NCBI GenBank assembly: GCA_900239685.1
Contig: OENT01000105.1
Location: 1 to 64,000 of the forward strand
Origin: Rotaria macrura
Lineage: Eukaryota; Rotifera; Eurotatoria; Philodinida; Philodinidae
Reading direction: 5' to 3'
Length of the DNA: 64,000 nucleotides
In this document: positions 49,569 to 64,000 of the stretch, in pieces
Layout of the letters: each line of letters starts with the position of its first letter
Numbering within the stretch: position 1 is the first letter of the stretch
The notes under the pieces: generated by a model
Told to the model about the DNA's origin: nothing
Seen by the model: the letters and a program-made list of their open reading frames with translations, nothing else
Databases searched by the model: none
Made by a program: the position numbers and the translations under genes

Positions 49569-52326
49569 TTTTTTTTTGCTTTTGTACTCTTTTTTTTCTC
49601 ATATGTTGACAGAAGAATAAGTTCTTCATTGTTTTATTATCTTTTATTGTAAGGGTTTTCTCTTCCTCGTTCTTCTATTACGTTGCAATCAAAGAAAAAA
49701 CCATGCGCACAACAGTACGCTTTTATTTCTCTCTGGTTTTATTCATCCTAAACACATGACCCATCATTAACTATATCATGATTACAGAAGCTAAAGACCA
49801 AGCAATGGAACATTTATCTAGAGTTAAATTAGCATTTATGACTCTATTTGTCAATGAAAAAAAAAGTGGCCGTCTCCCGATAGATCAAAATAGATAAATG
49901 AATCTATATAAATTGAGATTGAAAACTATTAAAATTGTACGTAATACACATCAGTCGAACAGCCGATGGTACTCTTATTGAATACTGTCAAAGTTCGAAA
50001 GGTTTAAAATTTAAAAATAGAAGATGGAAATGACGAACAAATAAAGCAAGCCACTGACGATGACGAATCAAAAGATTAGTAAAACATGTATTGCTTTTCT
50101 TACAGATCCGCATCATATTGAAGTTAATTGTTGAAATGAATCCTCATGATATTCTCAAAATTAATCAACGTGCTCGAGACAAAAGAATAAAATCTAAATA
50201 ATCATCTTTTATAGCTACTCATGAGATATTTTTATATAGCATGATATATGATTGTGTATTTTGAACATGTTCTTTTTTTTTTGTTACGTATTACTGTTAT
50301 CAAATATTCCAATGCACCAATGCTCGTTACCCTATTTTTATTTTTTTCTACCATTTAGGATTATTAATAAAGTTCTGTGCACTATCTTCAGAGTTGTCAT
50401 TTTATTGTTTATAGTTTTTGCTATGGTTGAAAATGATAAATTATAAGAAACATTACATTTGTTCTCACTCTACTTTGATATTATTGTGTTGATTAATCTA
50501 ACATCGGTTACGAATACAAAAATGTTAAAAAGAAGATTTCTTCATTGAAGAAATTCAATAGATTTCTTTCGTCAAACAAATAACAAATGAAAAAAAAGAG
50601 AATAGATGTGCACGAAACCGATTGCTCGTGTACTAACGATTGGTGTTATGAATAAGCGACTATGACAATTTTTTTGATTTCATTGATACTTATGTTTCAA
50701 AGTATTTATTTGATGAAACTCAAAGTTACAGCTCTCAGTTACAGGTGACTACTTGAAAAACACAACACGTACAGAACGATGTGTACTCACAAATTTAATT
50801 GTTTCAAAGTATGCATATGTGTCTTCGTAACATAGTTTATTATTTATTCCTTTTTTTTCTACGCATATCAATTTAAAAATTGTACTCAGACAATATTTTC
50901 TCATGAGGCAAGGAATATTTCTCATGAGTGCATACGAAGTGACGATTGAATGTTCACAAGAAAAACCCCGTTTAGTTACTAGCCTTGTCCTACGAATTAT
51001 AAGATCACAAGGTACTATAACGAATAGGTTGAATTCATATGATTCTCAACGTAGGATACTATAGGAAGCCTAAAGTCCGTCTTTTGTGAGGTATGAATGT
51101 TTGAAAATCGAATACTTCTAATGATACAATCAATGAATATGTTTCAAAAATTTTTCCATAAAATATACGCGACTATAATCATGAGACACATACTAGAAGT
51201 CACCTACCGGAAATGGCATTCCAGTGATAATTGAGGTAATATACACGTGTTTTCAATTGATTACATTCATTTTATCGTCGTCAAGTTTTCATTGCTCAGC
51301 CATCTGTTTACATTAACGTTGTAAGTGAAGCTGGACAAAATAATGGGTACATAATTGTGCCATGGCAAGTTTTTGTATACATGCTCGCAATATTACTCGG
51401 GCAATCAAACGGTGGCTTTGTATTTTTGTTCTAACTATGCTACGAGATATTTTCTGTATTACAGTAGCTACGAATTGTAATGACGTATCAACCATGTTTC
51501 TTTTTTAACGGCTTGCCCCTGATAGAAACTTTTGTTCAGACGAACCGATGAAGTTCGATGAAAACTATTCAAAAAATGATGTCTGATATTTTGACTAAGA
51601 ATCGATCGTGTGTTTTATTTTATAAGAATGTTTTTTTTGTGAAATGAAAAAACCAATCTACGGACGAAATTAACGGACGTCAGTTTAAGTATTGTTTTTT
51701 TCTAACTAGTATAGCAAATTTGCGATTGAACAAGATGATGCTTGATACGATTTAATCAAACGATGTGCACACTATACCTCTCGTTAAAACTTGTACTAAA
51801 CTTCTCTTAGAGTCGACAGAAAATAAATGTCCTTTGCTGCGTATTACATTTACATGTTCAAGCTCTAATTACTACAAATACTCATTCATTGAAAACATTT
51901 CATGTAAAGAAGAAAACGTCTACTTTGAAGAATAATACTTTTGATGGTGAGCTTTTGAAGCCGCAGTTGTGTAGAATGAAAAGAACAATATTAACGATAA
52001 GTATCTTCATAGTCGACTCAACAAATATTTGCTATCGAATCAAGATTTAGATGAGTGTTTTAGATGTAATCTAAAAACAAGGATTATTTTGATGAAAAAT
52101 CACATATATACAAGGCCCCGACTTTACTTTTTAAACTGCAATTCTACAAGGAGACATGTTTTATCCTTATTTTTGTGTCGAAGTCGCCATCTAATCAGAT
52201 GTCGCTTCGTAGAATTCTTTTAACTTTAAGGGTGGTGTTATGACAACCAAGATACAGAATGTCGAATGCCTTCGTGTGTACTTGAATAATCTTTTACTTT
52301 CATAGGTATACATACTAAAGTAAGCA

Positions 52327-55300
52327 ATGGCTGATGGTGGCATGTTGCCGTCATCAAACCGTTCAACGAATTTTCGTTATGGTAACATTGATCAAAATCG
52401 TTTAATGAGTCGACTTATTTCTCACCCACTGAAGTCGATTCAAGATGATAAAGCTAATGGCGCACCAGCACCCGGTGGTGACCATTATCGAGCCTATTTG
52501 AATAAACAGATACCTGCCGAACATAAATTTGAACCACTACCAGTACTCAAACGATACCAAAAGCATAATGATCCAAAAGAAATTCAAGCACGTAACCGGC
52601 AACAACTAATTGAATCTAACAAACTACGTGTTTCCTCTCCTGACTCACCAGTTGAAAAGCGTGCCAAACTTTCCTTACCACCGGTATGTTAATAATATTC
52701 ACTAAATATATAATACATAGATATTGAACTATTTCAATTGTATTCAATAATCTAGATTCACAGTCGAACATCTGACGTTGACAAAGGTAGTGATGTTGCA
52801 TCTGAGTGGAGTTCAAGCGTATCAGCTAAACGACGTCAGCTTGATTCACGAGGTATTCGACGATAATAAGATTTTTTATTACCTTATGTATTTCTTCGAT
52901 TTTTAGAAATGTTACATGGTGAAAGAGATATGACGAAAGTGATAGATTACATAAGGCAAGCACCTGATGGTTTCTTTCTATATTTGGCACATTCCTACGC
53001 AAGAAACGACACTCGACATAGCTATTATAATTTAAAGTTAGCTTCGCTTGTCTATTTTATTCATCATTGATTCATAATTGATAAACGTTTCATTTTGTTT
53101 TCTGTCAGAGTCGTTAGTTATGAACAATGTGGACGTGAATATTTCACTATTTCAAATTCAGGTGTTAGTTATTATCGTCCTGGCGAAGAAGTTGAATTTA
53201 CTCCACTAGAAAACTTTGCTAAAGAATATTATCGATACAGTCGACTTATTCAGGTAAAATTCGTATCCTTCAGTAGGTCTACTAATTATGAACATAATTT
53301 TTACTTCTAAATCTAGATCAAAGTCTTTACAACATTCAGGTATTAACTTCGTAAATGATTTGATTTATAATTGAATCGAAATTTTCTTTCAGAATGTGGA
53401 AAGCATTTATGGTCTGGTATAAAAATATTCGTGTGAAGAAAGTTAATCATTCAGTAAAAGCACTCAATGATAATTTGTTTTTATTACAAGATGTAAATAA
53501 TATAGATATTGAAACGAAAAACATACCTATAAAACTTTCCTAATCATTATGTTTTAGGCGTTACGACCTGCTTTATTAAACATTCGAGAAATGTGTTTTC
53601 GTATTAGTGATATGAGTCTTTGTAAGATTGAAAAGAAACATACGTATACACTGAATGAAGTGAGTGTCAATGCTACACGCATCGAACTGAAATAGTCTTG
53701 TTCATATTTTTGTTCTGCATCTAGTTTACTGATAGTCAAAATCAAACATTGAATCAAGTTGCAGCACGTCTTCAAGAATTTCGTGATCTTGTCAAGGATG
53801 TTGTGGCAAGTGCTTGTCGAACACGTTTATTTGAAGCTGGTTTTGTACCAGATGATTTTCTACATCCGACTGATCCAACGAGTGGTATTATCATTGAGAG
53901 ATTCATATAAATACTGTTCGTTTTTTAAATCTTCATTCTTTTTTCATAGATCATTTAGGTGGCACTAATTTTGCTATGCCGGACAGTATGGACATTGATA
54001 CATTAGCACAACCACCCGATAAAGCAACTTATGCTGAACAAGCAAATAAGCGATCACATTGTCGACGATTAACAAAGTAAGTGATCGTATTTTACATGAT
54101 GAAAATAACATTCGGATTTCCACACATCTACACTATCAATGATTTCATTTGAATCATAGTTTCATTCGTCTGTGTGATTACTTGATTGTGAATACGTTTC
54201 ATGTACTTGCTGTTAATTCAGTACAATCACTAAAAAATCATTTTCTCGAACAGCTGGAAGCAACACCTAGCAAAGATGAAATTATTGGATACGTCGAAGA
54301 AATTAAACATAAAGTTGATAAAAAAGCAGCCGCCGAAGGTACTGAAGAGCCACCAACTGAACCGAAACCAACTGAAATAAAGCCAGCACCAGGACATCCA
54401 CCACCTATACCTGGTCTTCGACAAGCAGGCGAAGTAAAAATCTCATTAAGAAGATTAACTTCCTACAATAAACTATTCTTTTCATTCTTTCTAGGAGGAT
54501 GAAGCAGCCAAACGTCACATACCACTATTTGTTACCGAAATGAAATTATTCATGGAATCGATACAATATCATCCAGATTCCTCAACTTATCAAAGTGGTT
54601 AGTACAAACGAGAGTCCTGCATAAATCCATTATCTCTAGCTTAATTCTCAGATCTAAACCGGTGAACTTGTATGTATCCGAGTTTTTGAAACATCAAGCG
54701 TCTTAAATTTGTTATATTGAGTAATTTACTTAGAAAAAAAATAGGTTTACGATTGAATATACAAAATAACAATGGTATTTCAATCACATAGAGATCAGTA
54801 GTTTTTGCTTTTTCTATACCATTACTTTATTTATGGTTCGGTCTAGGATAAGAATTTAAACGATCGGGATAAATTTCAAAGATTGGAAAATATTCGATTT
54901 CTTCGAAAAAAGAATTGCCTTCAAGAAAAATTCAGTTGCATTTATCATAATCATTAATAACAAAACTAAACCCTACTTTTTAACGAATGTTAATTTTTCT
55001 TCTTGTTCTTCGCTTTTACAAATGATGCTCATTTTTGCCACACTGTACGATCAAAACTTTTCCAATTGAATTAATCTTGTTGACGCTGGATCATTGCTTG
55101 CGGAAGGAAATACTAGATCTATCTGACTAGAGTTTATTCAGAAGATTTGAGATTTGGAGGCGCTGAATAACAATAACGTGAGATTTTTCTCTTGATGTTT
55201 TGTAAAAGTTGGTATTAAAAAATATCCGAAAAAATAATCCTTGTGAAGTCATTATTGTATATGAATACATAATGATTAATTATTGAACTGCTAATAATTA

Positions 55301-58300
55301 ACTTCTCTACTTCTGTCTAATCTAATTGAAGGATAACTTGGCAAGTCTTATGAAAAAAAAAGGATTTATTTCAGAATTTTTTTAATGATTTTACTATATT
55401 GCAGGTATTCATCATGTTATCGATAGTTTTCAAGAAACATTACTTTCCATCGATAATCTAATACCTGATAATGCGTTCAATAATTTTACTCAACCATATA
55501 TCAATGAAAAATATGAAGAAAAGATATGTGGTATGATATTGTTGTTGTTCATATTCTAATACTAAAAAGAAAATTATGTCAATTAGGTGATGGACCTGAT
55601 CTTCGTAGCATGTTTATTGCCGATTATCATTTTCAAGATTTAATTAAAGATTGTAATGATTCGTTAGAAGCTGGTTTTAATGCAGCAAAAATTTATGCTG
55701 ATACATTCGATGAATTTCATCGATTTTATGCTGAAAACGAAAATACCGATGTTGAAGCACTTAAAATTGCAGAACATGGTATGTATTGTTTACTTGTTCA
55801 ATCTATATAAAGTTCAATTGTCTTTAAAATAGATGTTGAATTTTTCTCTACTTCATTGGGCAAATATACTCGGGAAGAAAAAATTGCACAATTAATCGAT
55901 GTAAAAAAACCACTTGGTCTATTAATGATTGATAGTACGAATACAAAAACTAAATTGGAACCATCACCTCGAAGGTAAAAAGAAAATTTGATATCAATTT
56001 TTATTTGATCGTTCTTTTTTGACAAGAATCTTGGATGTTATTAATGAAATTTTACCGAAAATTGCCAAGGCTAAAACAGATTCATTAAAATCTGAAGCAC
56101 AAGATGCAACTGTTAAATTAGAAACGAAACCTGAATCAACGCTTGATTTTGTTGATTCATTAACATTTCTTGATAAAATTCAAGAACGCATTGATCCACT
56201 TGAACAAGAAGCTGAAGTCGTTCGTCAAATGTACGAATTAATTGAACAATATAACGTACCGTGTCCACCGGAAGACATTGTTTCATACAGTTCATTAACA
56301 ACAACACTGAATGGTTGTCGTAATGCTATGGATAAATCATTAACTGAACGTGATGCATATATAACTAAATTTGTCAATTTACTCGATAAAGATATTGAAA
56401 TATTAACACAAGAAGTTCGACAAATTAAACAAGATTCACAAAATCCTTTGTTACTGGATCCAGCGGCTGATAAAGATAAAGTTAAATTATTATTAGACGA
56501 TTATATGAAAAAGATCGAGGCACAACAACGTACATCAACGGAGTATCGTTTATATCAAAAGAATTTTAAAGTTGAAGTAACAAAATTCAATGAATTAGAA
56601 GAAGTTTATGGTGAATTAAAATTAAAAGAATTACTTTGGAATTCATTAAACGAATGGGATACGATGTTAGACGAATATCAAACTATGGACTTTAATAAAT
56701 TAGATCATGAACAATTAACTGGAGTAGTTAATAAATATGGTAAATCCGTTTTTCAATTAGAACGTGGTCTACCACCAAATCAATCAGTGCCAATATTGAA
56801 AGACAAAGTCGAATCACTTCGAGCGAAAGTATGTTCATAAAATAAATATTGAACTATATTATTAGCAATAACCACGGGGGGAGGGGGTGGGTTGAGCGCG
56901 GGTTCCTCATAGGAACTTTACTTGTTTTTTTTTGAGATTTTGATCAGATGTCGAATTAGGAAATCATTTAAATCTGATAGTAATTGGTTTCTTGCTTTAA
57001 GACTGGATTTTATTCAAGATATTATCAACCCCTTCCGTTCTAACATGTATGTTACAATGTTTTTTCTCTTACAACTGATGGCAATCAAGAAATTTCTAGT
57101 CACAGAAAACTCTTTGAAAGATTGCTTGAGTCAACACATACAAGCAAATAGTTTATTCGATTCAATAAGATTTCTAATCGGTCACAAAAGTTGTATGTGC
57201 ATCATCGACTACATTTACTAGAATGAGAGTTGCTACTGTAGAACATTACTTATCTTATTAGGAAATAAACAGAAAAACCGATCTGACTCTTTCAGATTGA
57301 TCAACAGCTATTATTTTTTTTTGTGAAAGTTTACTTTTCAATAAATAATCACCTGCACAGTCAGAACATACTATTTTAGTTCACGAAAGAATTGACAGTA
57401 TCACCCATATTGTTGTTTCCAAGCGTATGAAACCTATCTGATACTATTTTTCAAATCTTGATGCCTCCAGGACAAAACCTAAGAGTAAAGTATCGTCGTG
57501 TAGAAAGGAAAAAATCAGTCATGTCATAATAGTATGAACTTAACTGAGTGGTACAATAGAATCTTGATTGGATTCCGATATCTAAATCTTGGACATGTTA
57601 AAGATGAAATTTCATCTCAAAAATGAAAAAGTACAGATAGAAGATCTCTATTGTCATGCTTATAATTTACTTGATGACCTTACACTATACTCAAAAAATC
57701 ACAACAGTAAGAGTAGGAAATGATGCTAAGGAATGCATGATTACCTTTTTTTCTCTATAGTTATAACTAGACAATGCTAAGAAAAAATAAAATAAAATAA
57801 TTCATTTTTCAAAACTTTTGTTCAGCTACCTACTATAACAAATCTTCGTAATCCCAATCTTCGTCGTCGACATTGGGATGTTATTGAAGATTTGATGAAA
57901 TTTCGTAAGTTTATTTGATCAACTTCCTCGAAAATAAACGCATGATGTTTCCTTTGTTTTAGATCCATCGGCCGATGAGCCATTGACATTGGGCAAATTA
58001 ATTGATATCAATGCATTTCAACATGAAGAACGACTTCAAGAAATCTCTGGTCAAGCTAGTTCGGAAGCTAGTCTTGAAGGCATTCTTAAACGAGTAAATT
58101 TGTCTTTGATATTTATGATCGACACACAAGAAACAAGTCAACAATTTTTTTTTCTTTCTCAGGTCGAAGACTCTTGGAAATCAGTTGAATTTCCAGTTAT
58201 TCCTTACAAAGACTATAAAGACGTTTATATTCTTGGCGGTACTGATGATATAATTCAATTGTTGGATGATGCAAATATTAACATAGCAACAATCGCTAGT

Positions 58301-61300
58301 TCACGTCATGTTGGTCCAATACGATCACGTGTCGAAGAATGGCAAACGAATCTTGATCTATTCGGTAAAACACTCGATTCATGGTCAAAATGTCAAAAAA
58401 CTTGGCAATATCTTGAATCCATATTTGGTGCACCAGATATTATACGGCAATTACCAGCTGAAGCTAAAATGTTCAATCAAGTTGATAAAACATTTAAAGA
58501 TGTTATGAGAAAAACAAATAAAATTCCGTTGGCTATTAAAGCTGGAACACAACCTGGTTAGTATATGAGCATTTCGAACAATTTAATCACTGAAACTATT
58601 TTTTCGATATGTTTCTCTGTGCTAAGGTTATTTGGAATTATTTCAAACCAATAATGCATTACTTGATCAAATTCAACATGCGCTTGCCTCTTATCTAGAA
58701 ACAAAACGTTCAAATTTTCCACGGTAATTTCATAGAAATCTTATCATTAATTTTCAATTCTACTATAATATGCATTTGTTTATATTTAGTTTTTACTTTT
58801 TGTCTGATGAAGAATTACTTGAAATTCTTTCACAAACACGAAATCCATTAGCTGTTCAACCACATCTACGTAAATGTTTTGAAGGTATTAATCGGCTTGA
58901 ATTTGCATCGAAAGGTGGTGAAGATATGGAAATGACCGTTACAATGGCACCAGAAATTCGTGGTATGCTTTCACCTGAAGGAGAACGTGTTGAATTACTT
59001 AAAGTAAAAGCAACTGGAAACGTTGAAGATTGGCTGAAACAAGTTGAAAAAAATATGATAACAGCCGTGCGAGCATGTATTAAAAAAGCTAAGGATGACT
59101 TTGAAAAAAGTATTCGTGAAGAATGGCTTATACGACATCCTCATCAAGTAAAGTCAATTATTAATTTATACGATACACAACATTATGTCTTGTTTTCTTT
59201 TGTATTGCTTTAGAGTGTTCTTACAGTGTCCCAAACATATTGGTGTGTAGCTTTAACACAAATTTTAACGAGCAATGAATCAGTAAGACAAACAAATCTA
59301 GAGGATTTCGAAAAACGAAGCTATCAAGATTTAAATAAATTAGCTGCACTTGTTCGTCACGAATTACCTCAAGTAATCAACTCAATAAAATAAATGTTAT
59401 TGTCTTCATAGCATTATAAAAACAAATGCTTTTTTTTTAATATTGTACTTTAGCTTGTTCGTGATGTTTGTCGATCATTAATTACAATTGATGTACATGC
59501 ACGTGATATTGTTTCTGAAATGGTTCAAATTAAGGTTTGTTAAATTGTTTGACAAACATTTTCGTCTCATTTTATTTTCTATATTAAATTTTCTCATTCA
59601 TGTTTCATTCAATTAAAGAATGCTAACATAGGTAGTTTTGAATGGTTGAAACAATTACGTTACTATTTCGAACAAGATTTAACTGTTATTCGCATGGCGA
59701 ATTCACAATATATTTATGGTTACGAATATCTAGGTGCATCGGATCGTCTCGTCATTACACCACTGACTGTTTGTTGATATTTTCTTTTTTTTCTAAGTTT
59801 TTCATTTTTTGTTTTCTTTTCAAATTAGGATCGATGTTATCTATGTTTGATGGGTGCATTACAATTAGATCTTGGCGGTGCACCAGCTGGTCCGGCTGGA
59901 ACAGGAAAAACTGAAACAACTAAAGTAAGACACAACAAGAATATTGACTTTAGCATTCTAATTAGTTTCGTTCTATTTATTAGGATTTAGCAAAAGCTTT
60001 AGCAAAACAATGTGTTGTATTCAACTGTAGTGATCAAGTTGATTATAAAGTATGTTAATATCAAACATAAAAATGAAAATTATATTTCTCTCTCTATATA
60101 TATATATTTATATATTGTTCTATTAACTAGATGATGGGTCGATTTTTCAGTGGTTTAGCTCAATCAGGTACGTTAATATCTGCATAAGAAAAGAAATTCT
60201 AAGATTGATGATGAATGCGTTCGAAAGAAGAGTAGAATTATAATGAATAAAACCATTGACTTAGTGCAAAATGATGAAGGACCCTCATAGTAACTCTCTT
60301 CTTTTCTGCCATCGATTTGTATGAATGTAAATGATAGAACTTTTTTAAATAATTGTCAAACGAGAAGATCAAGAAACAAAAAAATTTTTTTGACATTTTG
60401 ATCTTGAACAGAATTTGTTATCATTTCTTTTGTGATTGATTATTAGGTGCATGGGCATGTTTTGATGAATTCAATCGAATTAATATTGAAGTACTTAGTG
60501 TTATTGCTCAACAGTTAATTACTATTCGTGATGCGAAAGCAGCAAAAGTATGATTGAGACAGAAGACTTTTATTTATATTGAAAAAAAATAATCGTTGTA
60601 TTTTAGTTATCGACATTTATGTTTGAAGGTCGAGAAATTCGACTTATACCGTCATGTGCTGTTTTTGTAAGTTTTGAAATTTTTTCTTTATATTTGACTG
60701 ATACGGATAACTTGTATGCATCGTTTTTATTTTAGATTACAATGAATCCAGGTTACGCTGGTCGAACAGAATTACCAGATAACTTGAAAGCTTTATTTCG
60801 ACCACAATCCATGATGGTGCCTGATTATCGTCTTATTGCTGAAGTTATTTTGTACTCGGAAGGCTTCGAAAATTCGAAAGTTCTTGCACGTAAAATGGTT
60901 CAAATGTACAAATTATGTTCGGAACAACTATCACAACAGGATCACTATGACTTTGGTATGCGTGCTGTCAAATCAGTTTTAGTTATGGCTGGTGTATTAA
61001 AACGTGAAAGTCCAAATATCGATGAAGATCTTGTTTTAATTCGTGCTCTACGTGATTCTAATCTACCGAAATTTTTAACCGATGATGCCATATTATTTAA
61101 AGCTATTATCCAAGATTTGTTTCCAAATGTTCTTCTACCGGAACATGACTAGTAAGTGTGAAGACAATTCGATTTCAAATGATTTTTTTTTCGAAGATTT
61201 TTCTTTCAATTGTAAGAGAGTTTAAGAAATATGAAATAGAAACTGTTTGAGAATTCTAGTGATTTCTTCTTCAGGATCAATAGATCGAACTATTTGTATG

Positions 61301-64000
61301 AGAAACATGAGAAAGCCAAGATTTCTCTATCAATTACATGTGCTTTTCAAAAAATTTATTAACACTAACCATGATAGGTTCATGAGAAATTTCCGAAAGA
61401 GCAAAAGAAACTCTTTGTTGAAATTTTTTTTGAAGTCTTCAGAGATCTGTCAATACTTAAGATCGTAGGAATCCTATTATAATAGGATTGTTTCAGGTGC
61501 TTCTTACTTAGAACTATCGTAAAGAAAACTGAAATCATACGATGAAACTAAAGATTCATCTACACTTTGAATAACTTATATAAATATATTATTCTGTAAC
61601 ATAATCAAAATTTAATATGTAATTGTTTTGGAATAATAATAAATTTTTATGATACAATTTTTATAAACTTTTTTCGAAATAAATTTTTATAAACTTTAGT
61701 GGTGAATTACGTCGTACAATAATCGATGTACAAATTCGTCGTGGCTTACAAACCGATGAATCACAAATACGTAAAGTTATACAATTTTATGAAACAATGC
61801 TTATTCGACATGGTGTCATGTTAGTTGGACCAACATTAGGTGGAAAAACAACTGTATATCGAATATTAGCTGATTCATTAACAGATTTACATGCTAATAA
61901 TGTTCAATATCATTTCTATCAACCTGTACATACGTATGTACTCAATCCTAAATCAATTACAGCTGGTGAATTATATGGTGAATTTAACAAAACAACCATG
62001 GAATGGAAAGATGGATTAATGGGTAGTAGTGTTCGACAATGTGTTCAAGATCAATCAAAAGATCATCATTGGATTATTTGCGATGGTATGTTTTCTTGAA
62101 TGTTTGTTTCAAACAAAAACAGTTCGAAATTTGTATTTTCTAGGTCCCGTCGATGCTGTTTGGATTGAAAATTTAAATACAGTACTTGATGATAATAAAA
62201 TGTAAGCGTTTTATTTATTTTCTCTTTATGCAGCATGATCTAAAAACGAGTAGAAATTAGATGCTTCCACAGATCCTCACAGATGCTAGATAAATGTTGA
62301 ACCAATTGGTTAGTGTCAGATTTGACGGGTTTCTAGTCTAAATATTTTGCAAATATTGAACACATTTATCAAAAGAACAAGACCGAAGTTGTATGCGAAT
62401 GATGTTCTGTTCTGCTTTTTTATATCTATATGAACTACTCTCGTTCTCTATTCTTCAACAATTATGAAAAAAACTGAAGTTCATACATCATTTCAATACA
62501 AATTCCTACCACTTATGTTTCACTTGTTGTAAATTTTTATTAAAACAATCTTTTCATTTTTCTTTTTCTAGGTTATGTTTAGCAAACAGTGAACGTATCA
62601 AGTATTCACCTTACATGCATATGGTCTTTGAAGTACAAGATTTAGCTTGTGCTTCACCTGCCACTGTTAGTCGGTGTGTTTTGAATTCAATCGATTTTTT
62701 TTCTCGAATACTATTGATATGTTTTTATTTTAAAGTTGTGGTATGGTCTATATTGATTCGAACGATATCCGATGGTATCCGTACGTAAAAACTTGGAGTA
62801 AAAAATTCGAAGAGAAATTTGGTGAATTATATACAGAATATCTTTTAAATCTATTCAATACTCATATTGACAAGGGTCTTACTTTCGTTAAAAAAAATTG
62901 CAAAGAAGTTATTAAACAGGTACGTGCAATAATAGCAACAAATTGAAGATGAAAATAATTTGAAATAAAATTTATACTGTTGTCAAAGAACAAAAGAAAA
63001 TTTATTTTCTTCATAAGTCAATTGTAGGTTTTAAAACCAACTATCGATATCGGAAATAAGTAGATGATGCGTAAAATCATGAGTATACTAAAAGTTCAAA
63101 GGTGATTTTTTTCGTTTACATCAAATTTAAATTGCAAAGACTGAAGATTTCTAATGTATATAGGTTATAACCGAAAGATATACTTTGTATTGTCATTCGA
63201 TATTGATTTTAATCGATTCTTCTTCTTTTTTTTCTCTTTAGGTTGATATTGCTAAAGTAATAACATTGTGTTGCTTAATAGATTCGTTGTTAACGATCGA
63301 TAATAAGATAGATTTGAAATTAGAAGAGGCAAAAATGAAGATCATGTTAGCAACAACATTTGTATTTTGTTATGTATGGAGCGTGGGTGGTAATATAAAT
63401 TCTAAAGATTGGGATCAATTCGATACATATGTTCGACAACAATTCGATGAAGATGCTGATACAAAATTAGGGCAAGGTGGAGATTTATTTTCCTATGAAG
63501 TTGACGTATATCATCGACGAATGGAAACATGGGAGAAAAGTGTACCTGCATTTAAATATGATAAAAGTAAACCATTCTTTGATTTACTCGTACCCAATAT
63601 TGACTCCTGTCGTTATGGTTATCTACTTGAAAAATTTCTTGCCGTTAACAAATCCGTTTTATTTACTGGTGAAACCGGTGTTGGTAAAACTGTTATTGCA
63701 CGTGCACAACTATTGAAATTAGCTGAAGAACAAAATATAGTACCATTACTTTTAAACTTTTCAGCTCAAACAAGTAGCAAACGAACACAAGAAATGATTG
63801 TACCGAAATTAGAAAAACGAAAGAAAAATGCTTTAGGACCACCGCGTGGAAAACGTATGGCTATACTAATTGACGATCTTAACATGCCTAAACTTGAAAC
63901 ATATGGCGCACAACCACCAATGTAAATCAGTTTTTGTTTATCATCTTTTTGCTTACATTCTTCTAAATAAATATTCTTCGTTTTTGTCTAGTGAACTTTT
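52327..64000 (+). CDS. DNAH6: Axonemal dynein heavy chain, DNAH6 type (N-terminal half; runs off the window)
   Basis: Thirty-five exons, about 2173 codons of a protein usually near 4150 residues. Exons: 52327-52683, 52756-52852, 52907-53036, 53109-53253, 53317-53339, 53393-53492, 53558-53659, 53725-53881, 53950-54076, 54160-54433, 54495-54597, 55405-55530, 55587-55778, 55833-55974, 56027-56828, 57826-57904, 57963-58093, 58163-58556, 58627-58723, 58790-59147, 59214-59372, 59454-59534, 59619-59768, 59829-59924, 59984-60049, 60131-60167, 60447-60547, 60607-60666, 60736-61151, 61700-62085, 62144-62201, 62572-62673, 62736-62919, 63242-63921, 63992 on. The tail and linker come first, then AAA1 (GPAGTGKT, about 1463-1470; CFDEFNR), AAA2 (GPTLGGKT, about 1744) and AAA3 (GETGVGKT, about 2077). 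[12 protein letters not shown] and NLKVVSYE near the N-terminus single out DNAH6 among inner-arm chains. It drives ciliary beating on doublet microtubules using ATP. Confidence 0.93.
56876..56902 (+). other. Potential G-quadruplex in a dynein intron
   Basis: Four G-runs (6, 5, 3 and 3 bases) separated by loops of 1, 1 and 8 bases lie 48 bases after the donor of the 997-bp intron 15. The motif is on the coding strand, so it would be present in the pre-mRNA. It stands out in such AT-rich sequence. Confidence 0.6.

Larger units (their letters stand above)
44302..52326. other. Long intergenic stretch with one MITE
   Basis: Eight kilobases with no gene that I can support. Open frames are short, without splice-phase continuity or family resemblance. 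It contains the hAT-like element at 49084-49560 and, at its end, presumably the dynein promoter. Confidence 0.5.

Noticed and set aside
51313-51495. Minus-strand 60-codon frame
   Set aside because: Short, isolated, and without motif or exon partners; treated as chance.

Overview
The window looks like a piece of an animal nuclear genome: AT-rich, genes split by many short introns (mostly 50-90 bp, GT...AG), and conserved metazoan proteins (axonemal dynein heavy chain, ABCA transporter, muscle-type LIM proteins, rhodopsin-like receptors). The receptor style (AIDQY instead of DRY, CPFYIYIF at the end of TM7), the compact introns and the mixture of ciliary genes with a peptidase family common in bacteria suggest a bdelloid rotifer such as Rotaria. 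That assignment is inference from sequence style, not proof.

Layout. 1-421: last two exons of a rhodopsin-like receptor. 422-7867: no gene recognised. 7868-8095 (-): 75-residue protein, head-to-head with a complete receptor paralogue at 8471-9517 (+). 12497-15098 (+): 13-exon coiled-coil gene resembling CEP63/DEUP1. 15507-16252: Tc1/mariner-like inverted-repeat element holding a 204-base assembly gap. 18600-19449 and 19680-20273 (+): tandem single-LIM genes of the Mlp60A/CRP type; the first has two mutually exclusive starting exons. 21206-22433 (-) and 22941-24083 (+): divergent pair of unrecognised genes. 26679-28223 (+): another unrecognised six-exon gene. 29394-37972 (-): 18-exon full-length ABCA transporter, about 1686 residues. 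38335-38721: near-perfect 193-bp-arm palindrome around one N, with a tRNA-like sequence in each arm. 41055-44301 (+): 11-exon membrane-anchored DUF885-type metallopeptidase. 49084-49560: hAT-type MITE with an 8-bp target duplication. 52327-64000 (+): first 35 exons of an axonemal inner-arm dynein heavy chain (DNAH6 type), running off the window.

Exon models were built by hand from splice sites. Each complete model is open and a multiple of three in total, and exon phases match across every intron listed; that internal consistency is the main support. No operon-like arrangement is apparent. The genes share themes (cilia/centrioles: dynein and the CEP63-like gene; muscle: LIM genes) but nothing shows that they are co-regulated. 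No intact transposase, retroelement or CRISPR-like array was seen. The most noteworthy structures are the tRNA-bearing palindrome, the two MITEs, the alternative LIM exons and the DUF885 gene.
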